From positions 1 to 64,000 of the forward strand of contig DAIDHV010000006.1 in the NCBI GenBank assembly GCA_027451905.1: a DNA stretch of 64,000 nt, read 5' to 3'. Numbering within the stretch: position 1 is the first letter of the stretch; every line of letters begins with the position of its first letter. This document shows positions 8,552 to 18,949 of this stretch, in pieces. This DNA is from Armatimonadota bacterium. GTDB lineage: Bacteria > Armatimonadota > Fimbriimonadia > Fimbriimonadales > Fimbriimonadaceae. The notes under the pieces are model-generated. The model saw nothing but the letters and a program-made list of their open reading frames with translations. It made no database searches and had not been told where the DNA came from. A program made the translations under genes and the position numbers.

Positions 8552-8953
8552 CTAAGGCTTGCACTGCGTGTTGAGGTTTGTCCACCTCCCATAACATTGG
8601 TACCAGGTCTGCCCTGGGCAGTAAAACAAGTGCTCAGTGTGTTGCCACAAGGTCCCCGAACTTGGTCCCGCTTCAACACATGCGTACACGACTCCATTTT
8701 CCATAGTGCAGCCGGTTGGGCAGGGGGGTGGGGAGGTTGCTGGGAAATTGATTTCCCCGATTGTGGTGGGAGATTGTGGTTTGTGCAGGGCACATCCGCA
8801 TTTCGCAGGCGGGTTCAATTGGCGGAGCAAGTTACTCAGCGGAGACCTTGGGTTCGCTGAGTCGGGGGGGGGGGAAGATAGCGACGCAATCTGCAACGGC
8901 AACAATACTGCATTGCAGAATGCTAGGGTAAGGAGTAAGGTTGCTTTCATCAC
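8552..8953 (-). CDS. Cys-rich secreted protein with poly-C tract
   Basis: A 133-residue protein with an N-terminal signal peptide (about 1-23) and a mature part rich in Cys (around ten) and Pro: C-G-C, P-P-P-C-P-T-G-C, Y-A-C, F-Y-C and Y-Q-C-Y pairs. These suggest a disulfide-stabilised extracellular domain. Codons 27-30 lie in an uninterrupted run of eleven C on the coding strand. A one-base change there would shift the frame right after the signal peptide. The GTG at 8953 is chosen because TACAAT ends 7 nt upstream and no Shine-Dalgarno exists; an ATG is the next codon. It is the first gene of a probable operon with a membrane protein and a prepilin-like protein. No family recognised. Confidence 0.6.
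   Translation of the reverse strand: MMKATLLLTLAFCNAVLLPLQIASLSSPPPDSANPRSPLSNLLRQLNPPAKCGCALHKPQSPTTIGEINFPATSPPPCPTGCTMENGVVYACVEAGPSSGTLWQHTEHLFYCPGQTWYQCYGRWTNLNTQCKP
8864..8874. repeat. homopolymer of eleven G (C on coding strand)
   Basis: An 11-base mononucleotide tract inside the coding region of the Cys-rich secreted protein, just after the signal peptide. Its length is in the range prone to slipped-strand mispairing. Confidence 0.85.
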
Positions 8954-8960
8954 AAATGGT

Positions 8961-8966
8961 ATTGTA
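8961..8966 (-). promoter_or_regulatory. TANNNT -10-like hexamer (TACAAT)
   Basis: On the minus strand it ends 7 nt before the GTG at 8953. It is half of a 10-bp palindrome, ATTGTACAAT (8961-8970). Confidence 0.5.
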
Positions 8967-9116
8967 CAATAGTTATTTGAAAAACCTGCTTTTTTTGCCG
9001 GTTTTTCTATCGCGTTTTGAAAATCGAGTGATTTTTAGCTCTAGCGAAAAATATCCCGATCTCTGAAAACATTGCTTGTCAACGAGAGATAATTTTGGCT
9101 CCAATCGGGGAAAAGG

Positions 9117-9143
9117 TTGGCACTTTCTTTTAGAGAGTGCCAA
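9117..9143. promoter_or_regulatory. distal CIRCE-type operator
   Basis: Arms TTGGCACTT (9117-9125) and GAGTGCCAA (9135-9143) match as inverted repeats at 8 of 9 positions and are separated by exactly 9 bases, the spacing of HrcA-binding CIRCE elements. It is centred 63 bp upstream of the proximal element. Confidence 0.7.
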
Positions 9144-9149
9144 TTTATG

Positions 9150-9179
9150 TTTACAATTGCCGTTATATTTAGGTAGAAT
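9150..9179 (+). promoter_or_regulatory. groESL promoter
   Basis: TTTACA (9150-9155), 18-base spacer, TAGAAT (9174-9179). The predicted start near 9186 falls inside the proximal CIRCE element, the usual arrangement for HrcA repression. Confidence 0.75.
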
Positions 9180-9206
9180 TTAGCAGTCGCAGAGAGTGAG
9201 TGCTAA
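9180..9206. promoter_or_regulatory. CIRCE operator (HrcA site)
   Basis: TTAGCAGTC (9180-9188), 9 bases, GAGTGCTAA (9198-9206). This is the classic TTAGCACTC-N9-GAGTGCTAA element with one mismatch. HrcA should repress groESL here until heat shock titrates the chaperonin. Confidence 0.9.
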
Positions 9207-9231
9207 ATTCAACTGCGAAAATAGATTCAAA

Positions 9232-11157
<1,926 letters not shown>

Positions 11158-11159
<2 letters not shown>

Positions 11160-11222
11160 GTTCGGGTTTTTAAAACCTGAACTTACAGAGTCCAGCCCCG
11201 GAAACGAGGCTGGACTTTTTTT
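11158..11222 (+). terminator. groESL terminator region
   Basis: Two successive hairpins follow the stop codon. The first (about 11158-11183) pairs the arms AAGTTCGGGTTT and AAACCTGAACTT with one G-T wobble. The second pairs AGTCCAGCC (11189-11197) with GGCTGGACT (11208-11216) and runs into a 7-base T tract. The second is a standard intrinsic terminator. Confidence 0.9.
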
Positions 11223-11332
11223 ACGGCTAAACCGCAGACTATGCTTTGGCAAAAGCGCCGTGACAAAAGTGCGCGATGGCGGAGCGGAAATGTGGCATTC
11301 GGCACCATCATGGAAGTAAGGAAAAGGAACTG

Positions 11333-12793
11333 ATGATTGGGGTTGTTGGAGCAGGAATTGGCGGACTCAGCGCGGCTATCGAATGCGCCTTGAACGGCCT
11401 AGAAGTGACCGTCTTCGAAGCGCGAGAGGCAGCCGGTGGCAAAGCTTGTCCGATAGTTCATCAAGGTTACACGCTGGATCCTGGGCCAAGCATTGTCATT
11501 TTGCCGGAAATCTACACCGATCTCATCCAAAGAGCCGGTTTTAAGCCTGAAACTTATTTGGATTTCATAAGGCTCGAAACCATCACAAGGATTTTTAATC
11601 AAAGCGCATCGAAGGAAAGAGAACCAGAAGTTTTTGACCTTCCCGCTGACCACAGCAAGCTGTTGGATTTGGCTAGAGACATCAATCCACGCGATGCGAC
11701 CCATTTGGAGGAGCTCATGGCAAAGCTAAACAAATGGGCCCCCTATATCAAAAGTAAGTTTTTGCTGCAGCCGGTGGAGTCTCCACTTGCCCTTTTAGAT
11801 TGGAAGCTATTGCAGTTTGGCAGAGAGCTTCAGCTAGGCAAAGAGTTTAAGCAGATCGTAGATGGCATGTTTCAGTCCGATGTGTTCAGGGCGTTATTTT
11901 ACGGATTTCCATCTTATAGCGGGCTTTCTTACCGCACAAAAAGCCCTTCACCCTGGTTTATTCCTTACTTTATGTTGCAGCAGGGAGTCTACGTAAGCCA
12001 AGGCGGAGTCGCTTCAATTCCCAATGCGCTGTTTCAGGTCGCTCAAGAGCTTGGAGTGCGCTTTGAGTTTCAGAACGAAGTGGTGGGTGTTGCCTCTAGT
12101 GGCAGCAATATTGTAAGCCTTCAAACTGCCCAAAGTGGAATGGTGAAAGTTGAAGGAGTCATTTGCAATCAAGATCGAGGCAGCTTTGCTAAACTGCTGA
12201 AACGCAACAAAAGCTCTAAGCCCAGCATGAGCTATCTGACCTTGCATCTTGGAATCAGAAACCCTTCGTTTGACTTTGCTACTCATAACCTCTTTATCTC
12301 TTCTGACTATAAGGATGGTTTTAGAAATCTCTACGAACTGCAAACAGAAGCAAATTGGGCGGTTATGTACCTGAATGCGCCTCATTTAGACAATCCGGAA
12401 TGCAGCCCCGAAGGGACGGGCCAGTACTTCTTTGTTTCTCCTTGTCCGGCCCAGATGCCTTCTTTCGACCAGAAAAAAGCTGAGGAGACCTTGCTTGAGA
12501 CGGTGGAGTCTAGGCTGCACCGATTTCACATTCCTTTAGACCTCGATCGTATCGAAGTGGAAATCAAACAGTCTCCCCTTGTTTTTGCAGAAAGAGACGG
12601 CAATGAGTTTGGCTCCCTTTTTGGCGTTCATGAATCAGAACGGGTGATGGGAATGCTCCCAGGAAACCGAGATCAATGGATCAAGAACCTCTTCTATGTT
12701 GGGGCGAGCGTTCAGCCAGGGGCAGGAATGCCCATGGCATGTCTCAGCGGTCAGCATGGGGCTACTGGACTCCTCGAACAGCTTAAAGGTTGA
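11333..12793 (+). CDS. phytoene desaturase-like FAD oxidoreductase
   Basis: A 486-residue member of the CrtI/CrtD-type flavoprotein family. The N-terminal dinucleotide-binding motif is G-A-G-I-G-G-L at about 6-12, followed by the second-strand glutamate in VFEAREAAGGKA and the P-G-P-S motif near 53. The C-terminal G-A-S-V-Q-P-G-A-G-M-P motif is characteristic of carotenoid desaturases and related dehydratases. It probably introduces double bases' worth of unsaturation into a polyene chain, but no crtB, crtE or cyclase gene lies nearby, so the substrate is open. The ATG at 11333 is chosen for AAGGAAC 3-9 nt upstream and because the FAD motif starts immediately; it excludes a longer, unlikely N-terminus. 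Confidence 0.88.
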   Translation: MIGVVGAGIGGLSAAIECALNGLEVTVFEAREAAGGKACPIVHQGYTLDPGPSIVILPEIYTDLIQRAGFKPETYLDFIRLETITRIFNQSASKEREPEVFDLPADHSKLLDLARDINPRDATHLEELMAKLNKWAPYIKSKFLLQPVESPLALLDWKLLQFGRELQLGKEFKQIVDGMFQSDVFRALFYGFPSYSGLSYRTKSPSPWFIPYFMLQQGVYVSQGGVASIPNALFQVAQELGVRFEFQNEVVGVASSGSNIVSLQTAQSGMVKVEGVICNQDRGSFAKLLKRNKSSKPSMSYLTLHLGIRNPSFDFATHNLFISSDYKDGFRNLYELQTEANWAVMYLNAPHLDNPECSPEGTGQYFFVSPCPAQMPSFDQKKAEETLLETVESRLHRFHIPLDLDRIEVEIKQSPLVFAERDGNEFGSLFGVHESERVMGMLPGNRDQWIKNLFYVGASVQPGAGMPMACLSGQHGATGLLEQLKG

Positions 12794-12806
12794 TTGGGAC
12801 TGATGC

Positions 12807-13409
12807 CTACAAGATTGTTTTAGATTCCACTTTTCCGTCAACCGTCAATTCATAAACGATCGGGGTTCCCGTATCTAAATTGAGTTCTAAGACTTCTTCT
12901 TTAGACAAGGAATCCAATTGCATGACGATCGATCGGTTTGAGTTACCATGAGCAACCACAAGCACATTTTTGTTGAGTTTGATGTCACCAAGAATGCATC
13001 TTTCAAAAAACGGTAGGGTTCTGGCCGCCGTGTCTTTGAGAGATTCACCATGAGGAGGGGCAATGTCGTAGCTTCGGCGCCAAATCTTAACCTGATCGTC
13101 GCCAAATTTGGCAGCTGTTGCTGCTTTATCTAGCCCCTGCAAATCTCCATAATGACGTTCATTAAGCGCGATATCGGATATGATGGGAACTTCAAACCCA
13201 CCCGATTCCATAATGACGGCAAGCGTTTTTTGGGCTCTTGTGAGACCGCTTGTGTAGGCCACATCTATTTTTATCCTTCCAAGCTTTTTGCCGGCAGCCC
13301 TTGCTTCTTCAATGCCAGCTGAGGTGAGGGGAACGTCTACCCATCCCGTAAAACGGTTTTCAGCATTCCATAAAGATTGCCCATGGCGAACGAGGATTAA
13401 CTTTGGCAC
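12807..13409 (-). CDS. gpmA: 2,3-bisphosphoglycerate-dependent phosphoglycerate mutase
   Basis: A 200-residue cytoplasmic glycolytic enzyme interconverting 3- and 2-phosphoglycerate. The catalytic histidine motif is LVRHGQSLWN (His9), followed by R-F-T-G-W-x-D-V-P-L, the L-N-E-R-H-Y-G-D-L-Q-G loop and the second histidine in VVAHGNSNR. At 200 residues it is shorter than the roughly 230-250 residues of E. coli-type enzymes, but all active-site segments are present. The start is a GTG. It converges on the CrtI-like gene with 13 nt between. Confidence 0.93.
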   Translation of the reverse strand: MPKLILVRHGQSLWNAENRFTGWVDVPLTSAGIEEARAAGKKLGRIKIDVAYTSGLTRAQKTLAVIMESGGFEVPIISDIALNERHYGDLQGLDKAATAAKFGDDQVKIWRRSYDIAPPHGESLKDTAARTLPFFERCILGDIKLNKNVLVVAHGNSNRSIVMQLDSLSKEEVLELNLDTGTPIVYELTVDGKVESKTIL

Positions 13410-13479
13410 GACATATTAACTATGGCATGATTGAGGGTATTTTGACTCTGAAAGCCTCATCATGGAGCAACTTCAAGCC

Positions 13480-14817
13480 TCACTTCCAGTGGTATAAGCA
13501 TGGCTTTCCGGAAGCCTTGCGGGTTACCTTGCCATTCTTGGCAATCTCCTTGCCTCTAAGCAACACATGACTTGGCATTTGTGCCATTGCGATGCCGTCA
13601 AAAGGACTCCAGCCGCACTTGTAGTGGGCATCTGCTTGATGAAACATTGTCATTTTCTTGTGATTGATCACCACGATATCGGCGTCATAGCCAACTTTAA
13701 GGTAGCCCTTGTTCTTAATGCCAAACAGTTCAGCGGGACGAGAGGTCAGCATTGCAATGGACGATTCTAGCGAAATCATGCCCTTATTGGCAAATTTTAG
13801 CGCCATTGGCAGCAAGGTTTGCACGCCTGGCATCCCGCTTGGTGAACCTTCATGGCCAATTGCATAGGGTCTTTGCTTTTCGGAGAGGAGATGAGGAGCG
13901 TGGTCGCTTCCAAAAATATCAAACAATCCCGCTTTAAGGCCGCTTTGAATTGCAGTCTGATGCATTTCGTCTCGAATAGGTGGATTCATTTGGACCAGTG
14001 TAGAGCGCATCCTGTAACACTCGGGAGCCGCAAAAAAGATGTGTTGAGGGGTGACCTCACAACTGAGGTCTTGGTGTTTTTTAGCTTCCGCTATCAGGAG
14101 AATCTCTTCGGCGGTGGAAATGTGGAGAATGTGGACCGCTTTACTGAGTTCACGGGCCTGTTCGATGAGCATTTTGGTACTGAGCACCGCCGCTTCGGGG
14201 TCTCGCAGGTAAGGGTGCTGGAGTGGGCCCAGACTCGGTTGAAACAGGCTTTGTCGCTCAACCAATCGGGATTCCAACTCGGAATGGACCGAGCATCTCC
14301 TACTGATGCAGATTAGAACTTCTTGCAGGAGGTCAATTCGATCAATAAGGAGTGATCCGGTTGAACTGCCCATGAAAATCTTGATGCCTGGGGTTCCTGG
14401 CAGCTCTTCAAGGATTCTGAGGCTCTGGATGTTTTCTGGTGACGCCCCAATAAAAAAGCCGTGGTCACAATGCATTCTGCCTTCTGCCGCCATGAGTTTT
14501 GATGCTAACCGGTCCTCGGTTGTGGTTGGCGGATTCGTGTTGGGCATCTCAAAAACGGTAGTGACACCTCCAGCTACTGCCGCCTTTGATCCAGTGGCAA
14601 GGTCTTCTTTGTGAGTCAGACCAGGCTCTCTAAAATGAACCTGGGTATCAATGGCTCCTGGCATGACAAGTTGGCCTGAGGCGTTGATCTCCGTTTTGGC
14701 CCTACCGTTAATCGAGGGTGATATTTCCGCGATCTGCTCACCTTCGATTGCAATGTCTCCTCTCACCAATCCGGTGGGAAGTGCAAGAAGCCCCTTCCTG
14801 ATAATAATGTCAACCAC
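13480..14817 (-). CDS. pyrC: dihydroorotase (class I amidohydrolase)
   Basis: A 445-residue metal-dependent amidohydrolase, probably dihydroorotase (carbamoyl-aspartate to dihydroorotate, pyrimidine synthesis). The metal motif D-x-x-V-H-F-R-E-P-G is present; the second residue of D-x-H-x-H is Gln-Val (D-T-Q-V-H), so the first histidine is replaced by Gln. F-E-M-P-N-T, H-S-E-L, H-I-S-T and G-S-D-H-A-P follow in the expected order. Allantoinase is the main alternative. The start is uncertain: GTG 14817 gives a normal N-terminus and lies 9 nt after TACAAT; an ATG at 14901 would add 28 atypical residues and run into the divergent gene. Confidence 0.82.
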   Translation of the reverse strand: MVDIIIRKGLLALPTGLVRGDIAIEGEQIAEISPSINGRAKTEINASGQLVMPGAIDTQVHFREPGLTHKEDLATGSKAAVAGGVTTVFEMPNTNPPTTTEDRLASKLMAAEGRMHCDHGFFIGASPENIQSLRILEELPGTPGIKIFMGSSTGSLLIDRIDLLQEVLICISRRCSVHSELESRLVERQSLFQPSLGPLQHPYLRDPEAAVLSTKMLIEQARELSKAVHILHISTAEEILLIAEAKKHQDLSCEVTPQHIFFAAPECYRMRSTLVQMNPPIRDEMHQTAIQSGLKAGLFDIFGSDHAPHLLSEKQRPYAIGHEGSPSGMPGVQTLLPMALKFANKGMISLESSIAMLTSRPAELFGIKNKGYLKVGYDADIVVINHKKMTMFHQADAHYKCGWSPFDGIAMAQMPSHVLLRGKEIAKNGKVTRKASGKPCLYHWK

Positions 14818-14826
14818 AATCGCTAA

Positions 14827-14875
14827 ATTGTATCTTGCAACACCTTTCAGGGTTCTTGCAAAAAGCACCGATAAT
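14827..14875. promoter_or_regulatory. divergent -10-like elements
   Basis: TACAAT on the minus strand (14827-14832) lies 9 nt before the dihydroorotase GTG. GATAAT on the plus strand (14870-14875) lies 6 nt before the GTG of the hypothetical gene at 14882. The two genes are separated by only 64 bp and neither start has a Shine-Dalgarno. Confidence 0.4.
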
Positions 14876-14881
14876 GTCAAT

Positions 14882-15736
14882 GTGCCGTTGCTACTGCCCA
14901 TTCTTTTCTTACAAAGCCTTCAACTAAGCTTCCCAGAAAGGCCGATTGCCTCTGCATTCAAAGAAGGGAGAGAACTCGCCAAAAAGGGTTGGCCGATTGA
15001 TTCAACGGAAGGGCAGTGGTGTCAACCGCTTGGATTTTGGTTTGATGGAAGAATCAAGCGTCCGGTAGATCGGGTTCTTTGGGTCAACGCTGATTTTACA
15101 AGCCGATGGCTCGGTTGGCTTGCCGAGGAAGAAGAATGGTCCAATTCTTTGGTAAAGATGCGATGGCAAAACATACGCAGCCAGCTTAACGGTCGGTTGA
15201 CTTTTGTTCTTGATCTCTGTGCTTTTCCTAGGTTAGATCCCCTAGGGTTTGGGACAGTTCAGGCCGCGAATCCTTACAAAGCTTTACGGCCCTACTGCGA
15301 GGTCTCCGCAAGCTCTCCCAACGCGTCTGACTGGGCAAGTCGAAATAGCTCAGTTTGGTCTTATCGGCTGGGAGGCACGTTTGGTTCTGGCCGCTTTTTG
15401 CCAAAGATGGCTTGGAAACTGCAAGGTTACTCTTGGAACAAGTTTTGGAATCGCAAGTTTTACCAAAACACCATGCTGAGTCCATTGTTTTCTCCAGATG
15501 CGGAGCCAAGTTCAGGAGAACAATCATTACCCCTTGGTGACTACTTCGGGGCTGGGTGGGTCATTCAAATCCCCGTAAACGGCTTGCCTATTAACGTGAA
15601 TAAAATTAGGTTTCAAGTTTTTCAGCCTAAGAAAAGAGAGTCTGCGGAATTTCAATTTAAACTCAAACTGCCAGTTCAATCTTCTTCATCACATGACCAA
15701 ACGGACTGGCAAGATTTTTTTGGTCAAAATGAATGA
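14882..15736 (+). CDS. hypothetical secreted protein
   Basis: A 284-residue protein beginning with a hydrophobic signal-like segment (VPLLLPILFLQSLQLS) and continuing with a Trp- and aromatic-rich, probably beta-rich body (W-F-D-G-R, F-G-A-G-W-V-I-Q-I-P). The style recalls carbohydrate-binding or DOMON-like beta-sandwich domains, but I cannot assign a family. The GTG at 14882 is chosen because it puts the signal at the N-terminus; the frame is open 77 codons further upstream, antisense to the dihydroorotase gene, which is not credible. Its TGA is immediately followed by the GTG of the exonuclease gene, so the two are translationally coupled. Confidence 0.65.
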   Translation: MPLLLPILFLQSLQLSFPERPIASAFKEGRELAKKGWPIDSTEGQWCQPLGFWFDGRIKRPVDRVLWVNADFTSRWLGWLAEEEEWSNSLVKMRWQNIRSQLNGRLTFVLDLCAFPRLDPLGFGTVQAANPYKALRPYCEVSASSPNASDWASRNSSVWSYRLGGTFGSGRFLPKMAWKLQGYSWNKFWNRKFYQNTMLSPLFSPDAEPSSGEQSLPLGDYFGAGWVIQIPVNGLPINVNKIRFQVFQPKKRESAEFQFKLKLPVQSSSSHDQTDWQDFFGQNE

Positions 15737-16507
15737 GTGCGAATCGCGACTTTTAATGCGGCTTCTTTAAGGGCAAGACTGTCCATTTTGCTGGACTGGC
15801 TCGAGTCAACTCAGCCAGATGTTTTGGGTATTCAAGAAACGAAAGTTGAAGACGATAAATTTCCTGCCGAAGAGTTTGAAGCGATCGGATATCACTGCAC
15901 TTTTAACGGACAAAAATCATACAACGGGGTTTGCTTTTTGTCTCTGGAGGCTCCAACGGAAGTCACAAAAGGCTTTCAGGACCCCGTCTTCCCTGAAGAT
16001 GCCCGTTTGATCGCGGCAAGGTTTGGAGACATACAAATCATCAATACCTACGTCCCCAACGGAACTTCGGTCGGCTCAGAAAAGTTTGATTACAAGCTTC
16101 GTTGGCTGGAACGGTTTAACCAGTTTGTACGGCAGAGATACACCCCTGCTGGCAACGTAATTTGGATGGGAGACATCAACATCGCAAGGCACCCAGAGGA
16201 TGTTTATGACAGCAAAAAAGTATTGGGAGGGGTGGGGCATAATCCCAAAGAGTTTGAGCGATTAGACGCAATTTTAGAGTGGGGATTGACGGATCTGTTT
16301 AGAATCAAAAACAGTTCGGAGGACCAGTTTACTTACTGGGAGTTCTTCATCAGAAGTTCGCTTGACAAGAATATTGGCTGGCGCATTGACCACATTTACG
16401 GGACGGATTCTATTGCCAAGAGGCTCATAGATTGCTATATAGACAAAGAACCTCGGCTTCGGGAACGACCCAGTGATCACACATTTGTCATTGCCGACAT
16501 CGAGTAA
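15737..16507 (+). CDS. xth: exodeoxyribonuclease III
   Basis: A 256-residue AP endonuclease/3'-5' exonuclease of the exonuclease-endonuclease-phosphatase family, acting in base-excision repair. Motifs are in order: M-R-I-A-T-F-N-A-A-S-L-R, LGIQETKVED (metal Glu), N-T-Y-V-P-N-G, W-M-G-D-I-N-I-A and the C-terminal R-I-D-H-I-Y plus S-D-H. The length is typical. It begins with GTG directly after the TGA of the upstream gene, implying coupled translation. Confidence 0.93.
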   Translation: MRIATFNAASLRARLSILLDWLESTQPDVLGIQETKVEDDKFPAEEFEAIGYHCTFNGQKSYNGVCFLSLEAPTEVTKGFQDPVFPEDARLIAARFGDIQIINTYVPNGTSVGSEKFDYKLRWLERFNQFVRQRYTPAGNVIWMGDINIARHPEDVYDSKKVLGGVGHNPKEFERLDAILEWGLTDLFRIKNSSEDQFTYWEFFIRSSLDKNIGWRIDHIYGTDSIAKRLIDCYIDKEPRLRERPSDHTFVIADIE

Positions 16508-16588
16508 CGAAACGGTACGATTCCGCCGGTAATCGCCCAGTTTAACTGAAATTGGAATCTTAACAACTTGTCTGGCGTCTTTAGATAA

Positions 16589-18946
16589 GTGCCAGAAAAA
16601 GCAGAGGGAGTTGCGAATAGGCGTTCAGGGGCCGCGCGTGCCACGAAACGCCCTCGATGGAGAAAAGCGGTTAAGCTATCGGCAGCTTATGGCACCCTCC
16701 TCTTTTTGTGCGGTCTTATTGCGCTTGGAGTTTTATGGGCTCAGGCCCTAGAACATGCGGAATCAGTACTGCCAACGGTTGATACAGACATTGCCAATTT
16801 AGGAATCACCCCCAGTAAAATCGTGTCGGCAGATGGGGAAGTGCTTTATGAGGAAAGCAGCCAATTTCGAGAGCCAGTTAACTTATCGGAAATTCCGATG
16901 GTCATGCAAAATGCAATGATTGCGGCAGAGGACAAGAGGTTTTATGAGCACTCAGGAGTTGATTGGAAGGCAATCGCAAGGGCAGCTGCCCTTGGGTTAA
17001 AGAATGGTCATTTTACGCAGGGTGCCAGTACTATAGCCATGCAGCTTGCCAAAAAGTTGGCCTCGAATGGGGCTAGGACATTTCATCGAAAGCTAGATGA
17101 TGCAGCGCTTGCCTTTGAACTCGAAAACACATGGAGCAAAAAAAGGATTCTTCAGGCTTATTTGAATCTTATGTATTTTGGTTCAGGAGCCTACGGTGTC
17201 AAAGCTGCTTGTCAAGTTTATTTTGGAATTCCTCTAAGCAAGATCACTCTTCCTGAAGCGGCTATGCTGGCACGATGCGTGAGGCGCCCAAGCTACGAAA
17301 ACCCATTTGCCAACCTAAGCAAAGCCATTGCCAACCGAAACGTTGTTCTGATGATCATGAAGCAGCAGGGAATGATTGATTCAGCGGCTTACAATAAGGC
17401 TATTCATCAAAAGGTTCGGCTGGCAAAGCCTCATTTTGCTTACTCGGCTAGAATTTTCGCGGCTCCTTACTTTGTTGAAGATGTGATTGGCCAACTGAAA
17501 GCCCAGGGCATGTACCACTACCTCACTGATGGTGGCTACAAAATCGTCACCACCTTAGACAGTCACCTAGAGGATTTGGCGGAAGCTAAGTTATCAAGCG
17601 TGATCGCCCAGAATTCGGGAAGAGGAGTGCGGACCGGTGCCTTTGTGATGATGGATAAGGATGGCAGAATATTGACCGAAGTAGGAGGGCCCGATTATCG
17701 CAAGTCCCAGTTCAACGTCATCACCAATGGCTCTTTGCAGCCTGGGTCTTCTTTTAAGCCCATTGTGTATGCAACCGCCATTTCAGAAGGGAAGATTGAT
17801 GAAACCTCCGAGGTTTCAAGCGATCACCTTTCCATTTACGATCCTTCAACCCATAAGACCTGGGTTGTCCATAACGACGCCAACTTTTACGCGGGAATGA
17901 TTCCAGTGCGCACTGCGATTGCCCAATCTGTAAATACAGCAGCGGTAAGAGTGATTCAGATGGCGGGGGTAGGGAATGTGATCAACTTTGCCCACAATGT
18001 TTTTGACATCAAGTCTAATTTGCCCCACTACCCCAGCATTGCCCTTGGTTCGTGCGATGTTTCACCCCTCGAGATGGCTAGGGCTTACAGCGTATTTATG
18101 CTTCATGGAAGCCGGTTCAGCCCTTATTCCATTGATCACATTGAAGATTCTTCGGGTGATATTGTGGCTTCGTTTGGCCCCAAAATCACTAGCAATGTCT
18201 TGGATTCTAGCGTTGCCGATCAAATACGAGACCTTTTGCGGGCCGTCGTTACGGAAGGGACCGGGTTCACCGCCCATGACGTTCCCAATGCGATGGGAAA
18301 GACGGGCACTACTAGCACCAACAAAGATGCTTGGTTTGACGGATTTACTAACAACTTCTTAGCGGTGGGCTGGGTTGGAAATCAACGGTACGACAAGCAC
18401 CTAAAAAAGTACATTGCGGCTCCAATGGCAAGCTCGGTGTTTGGAGGCACCGTCACTATTCAGGTTTGGAAGACGATGATTTTGGCAGCGCAAGCGGAGA
18501 GAAATAAACTTGCTAAGTTCAGCCAGACTCCAGGATCGGCCCCGCTGACGACAATTCCGAAAAAAGCAGAGGTCCCTCCTACCAAGCCAACCGAGCCACC
18601 CATTCAGGTTGATCCTGAGAGCCAAGCTCCAATTTCGGCAGCGCCATCCGATGGATCGGACCCCAATCAGCCCAGTCAACAGCCTGGCAATGGAACCAAT
18701 CCTCAAAATGGGCAGCCTGCCAACTCCAATCCAAATTCAGCCGGTTCTTCGCCATTGGGCCTTAACCCAGTAGATCCGGTCGGCAAGACAAAGGGCAAAA
18801 AAGCCAATGCTAAGCCCCAATACGTGACGGTTGAGATTTGTGAAGACAGTGGGCTTTTGGCAACGCCCTATTGCCCCGACGTGGTTAAAAGAAGGTTCCT
18901 CAAAGGGCATCAGCCAACCAAATATTGCACTCTTCATCATCCCTAG
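16589..18946 (+). CDS. class A penicillin-binding protein 1A
   Basis: A 785-residue bifunctional peptidoglycan synthase. A basic cytoplasmic N-terminus is followed by one membrane helix (about 28-53). The GT51 glycosyltransferase domain has the catalytic glutamate in AAEDKRFYEHSG (Glu114) and the G-A-S-T-I-A-M-Q-L motif. The transpeptidase domain has G-S-S-F-K-P (Ser387, Lys390), S-V-N and K-T-G-T-T. A Pro/Ser/Asn-rich tail of about 100 residues leads to a C-terminal C-E-D-S-G-L-L-A-T-P-Y-C-P module with two cysteines. The GTG is the only in-frame start before the membrane helix. The PBP2 gene follows after 3 nt. Confidence 0.95.
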   Translation: MPEKAEGVANRRSGAARATKRPRWRKAVKLSAAYGTLLFLCGLIALGVLWAQALEHAESVLPTVDTDIANLGITPSKIVSADGEVLYEESSQFREPVNLSEIPMVMQNAMIAAEDKRFYEHSGVDWKAIARAAALGLKNGHFTQGASTIAMQLAKKLASNGARTFHRKLDDAALAFELENTWSKKRILQAYLNLMYFGSGAYGVKAACQVYFGIPLSKITLPEAAMLARCVRRPSYENPFANLSKAIANRNVVLMIMKQQGMIDSAAYNKAIHQKVRLAKPHFAYSARIFAAPYFVEDVIGQLKAQGMYHYLTDGGYKIVTTLDSHLEDLAEAKLSSVIAQNSGRGVRTGAFVMMDKDGRILTEVGGPDYRKSQFNVITNGSLQPGSSFKPIVYATAISEGKIDETSEVSSDHLSIYDPSTHKTWVVHNDANFYAGMIPVRTAIAQSVNTAAVRVIQMAGVGNVINFAHNVFDIKSNLPHYPSIALGSCDVSPLEMARAYSVFMLHGSRFSPYSIDHIEDSSGDIVASFGPKITSNVLDSSVADQIRDLLRAVVTEGTGFTAHDVPNAMGKTGTTSTNKDAWFDGFTNNFLAVGWVGNQRYDKHLKKYIAAPMASSVFGGTVTIQVWKTMILAAQAERNKLAKFSQTPGSAPLTTIPKKAEVPPTKPTEPPIQVDPESQAPISAAPSDGSDPNQPSQQPGNGTNPQNGQPANSNPNSAGSSPLGLNPVDPVGKTKGKKANAKPQYVTVEICEDSGLLATPYCPDVVKRRFLKGHQPTKYCTLHHP

Positions 18947-18949
18947 CCA

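Noticed and set aside
14651-14881. N-terminal extension of the 14882 gene antisense to the dihydroorotase gene
   Set aside because: It would overlap a conserved enzyme on the opposite strand; the GTG at 14882 gives a proper signal-like N-terminus.
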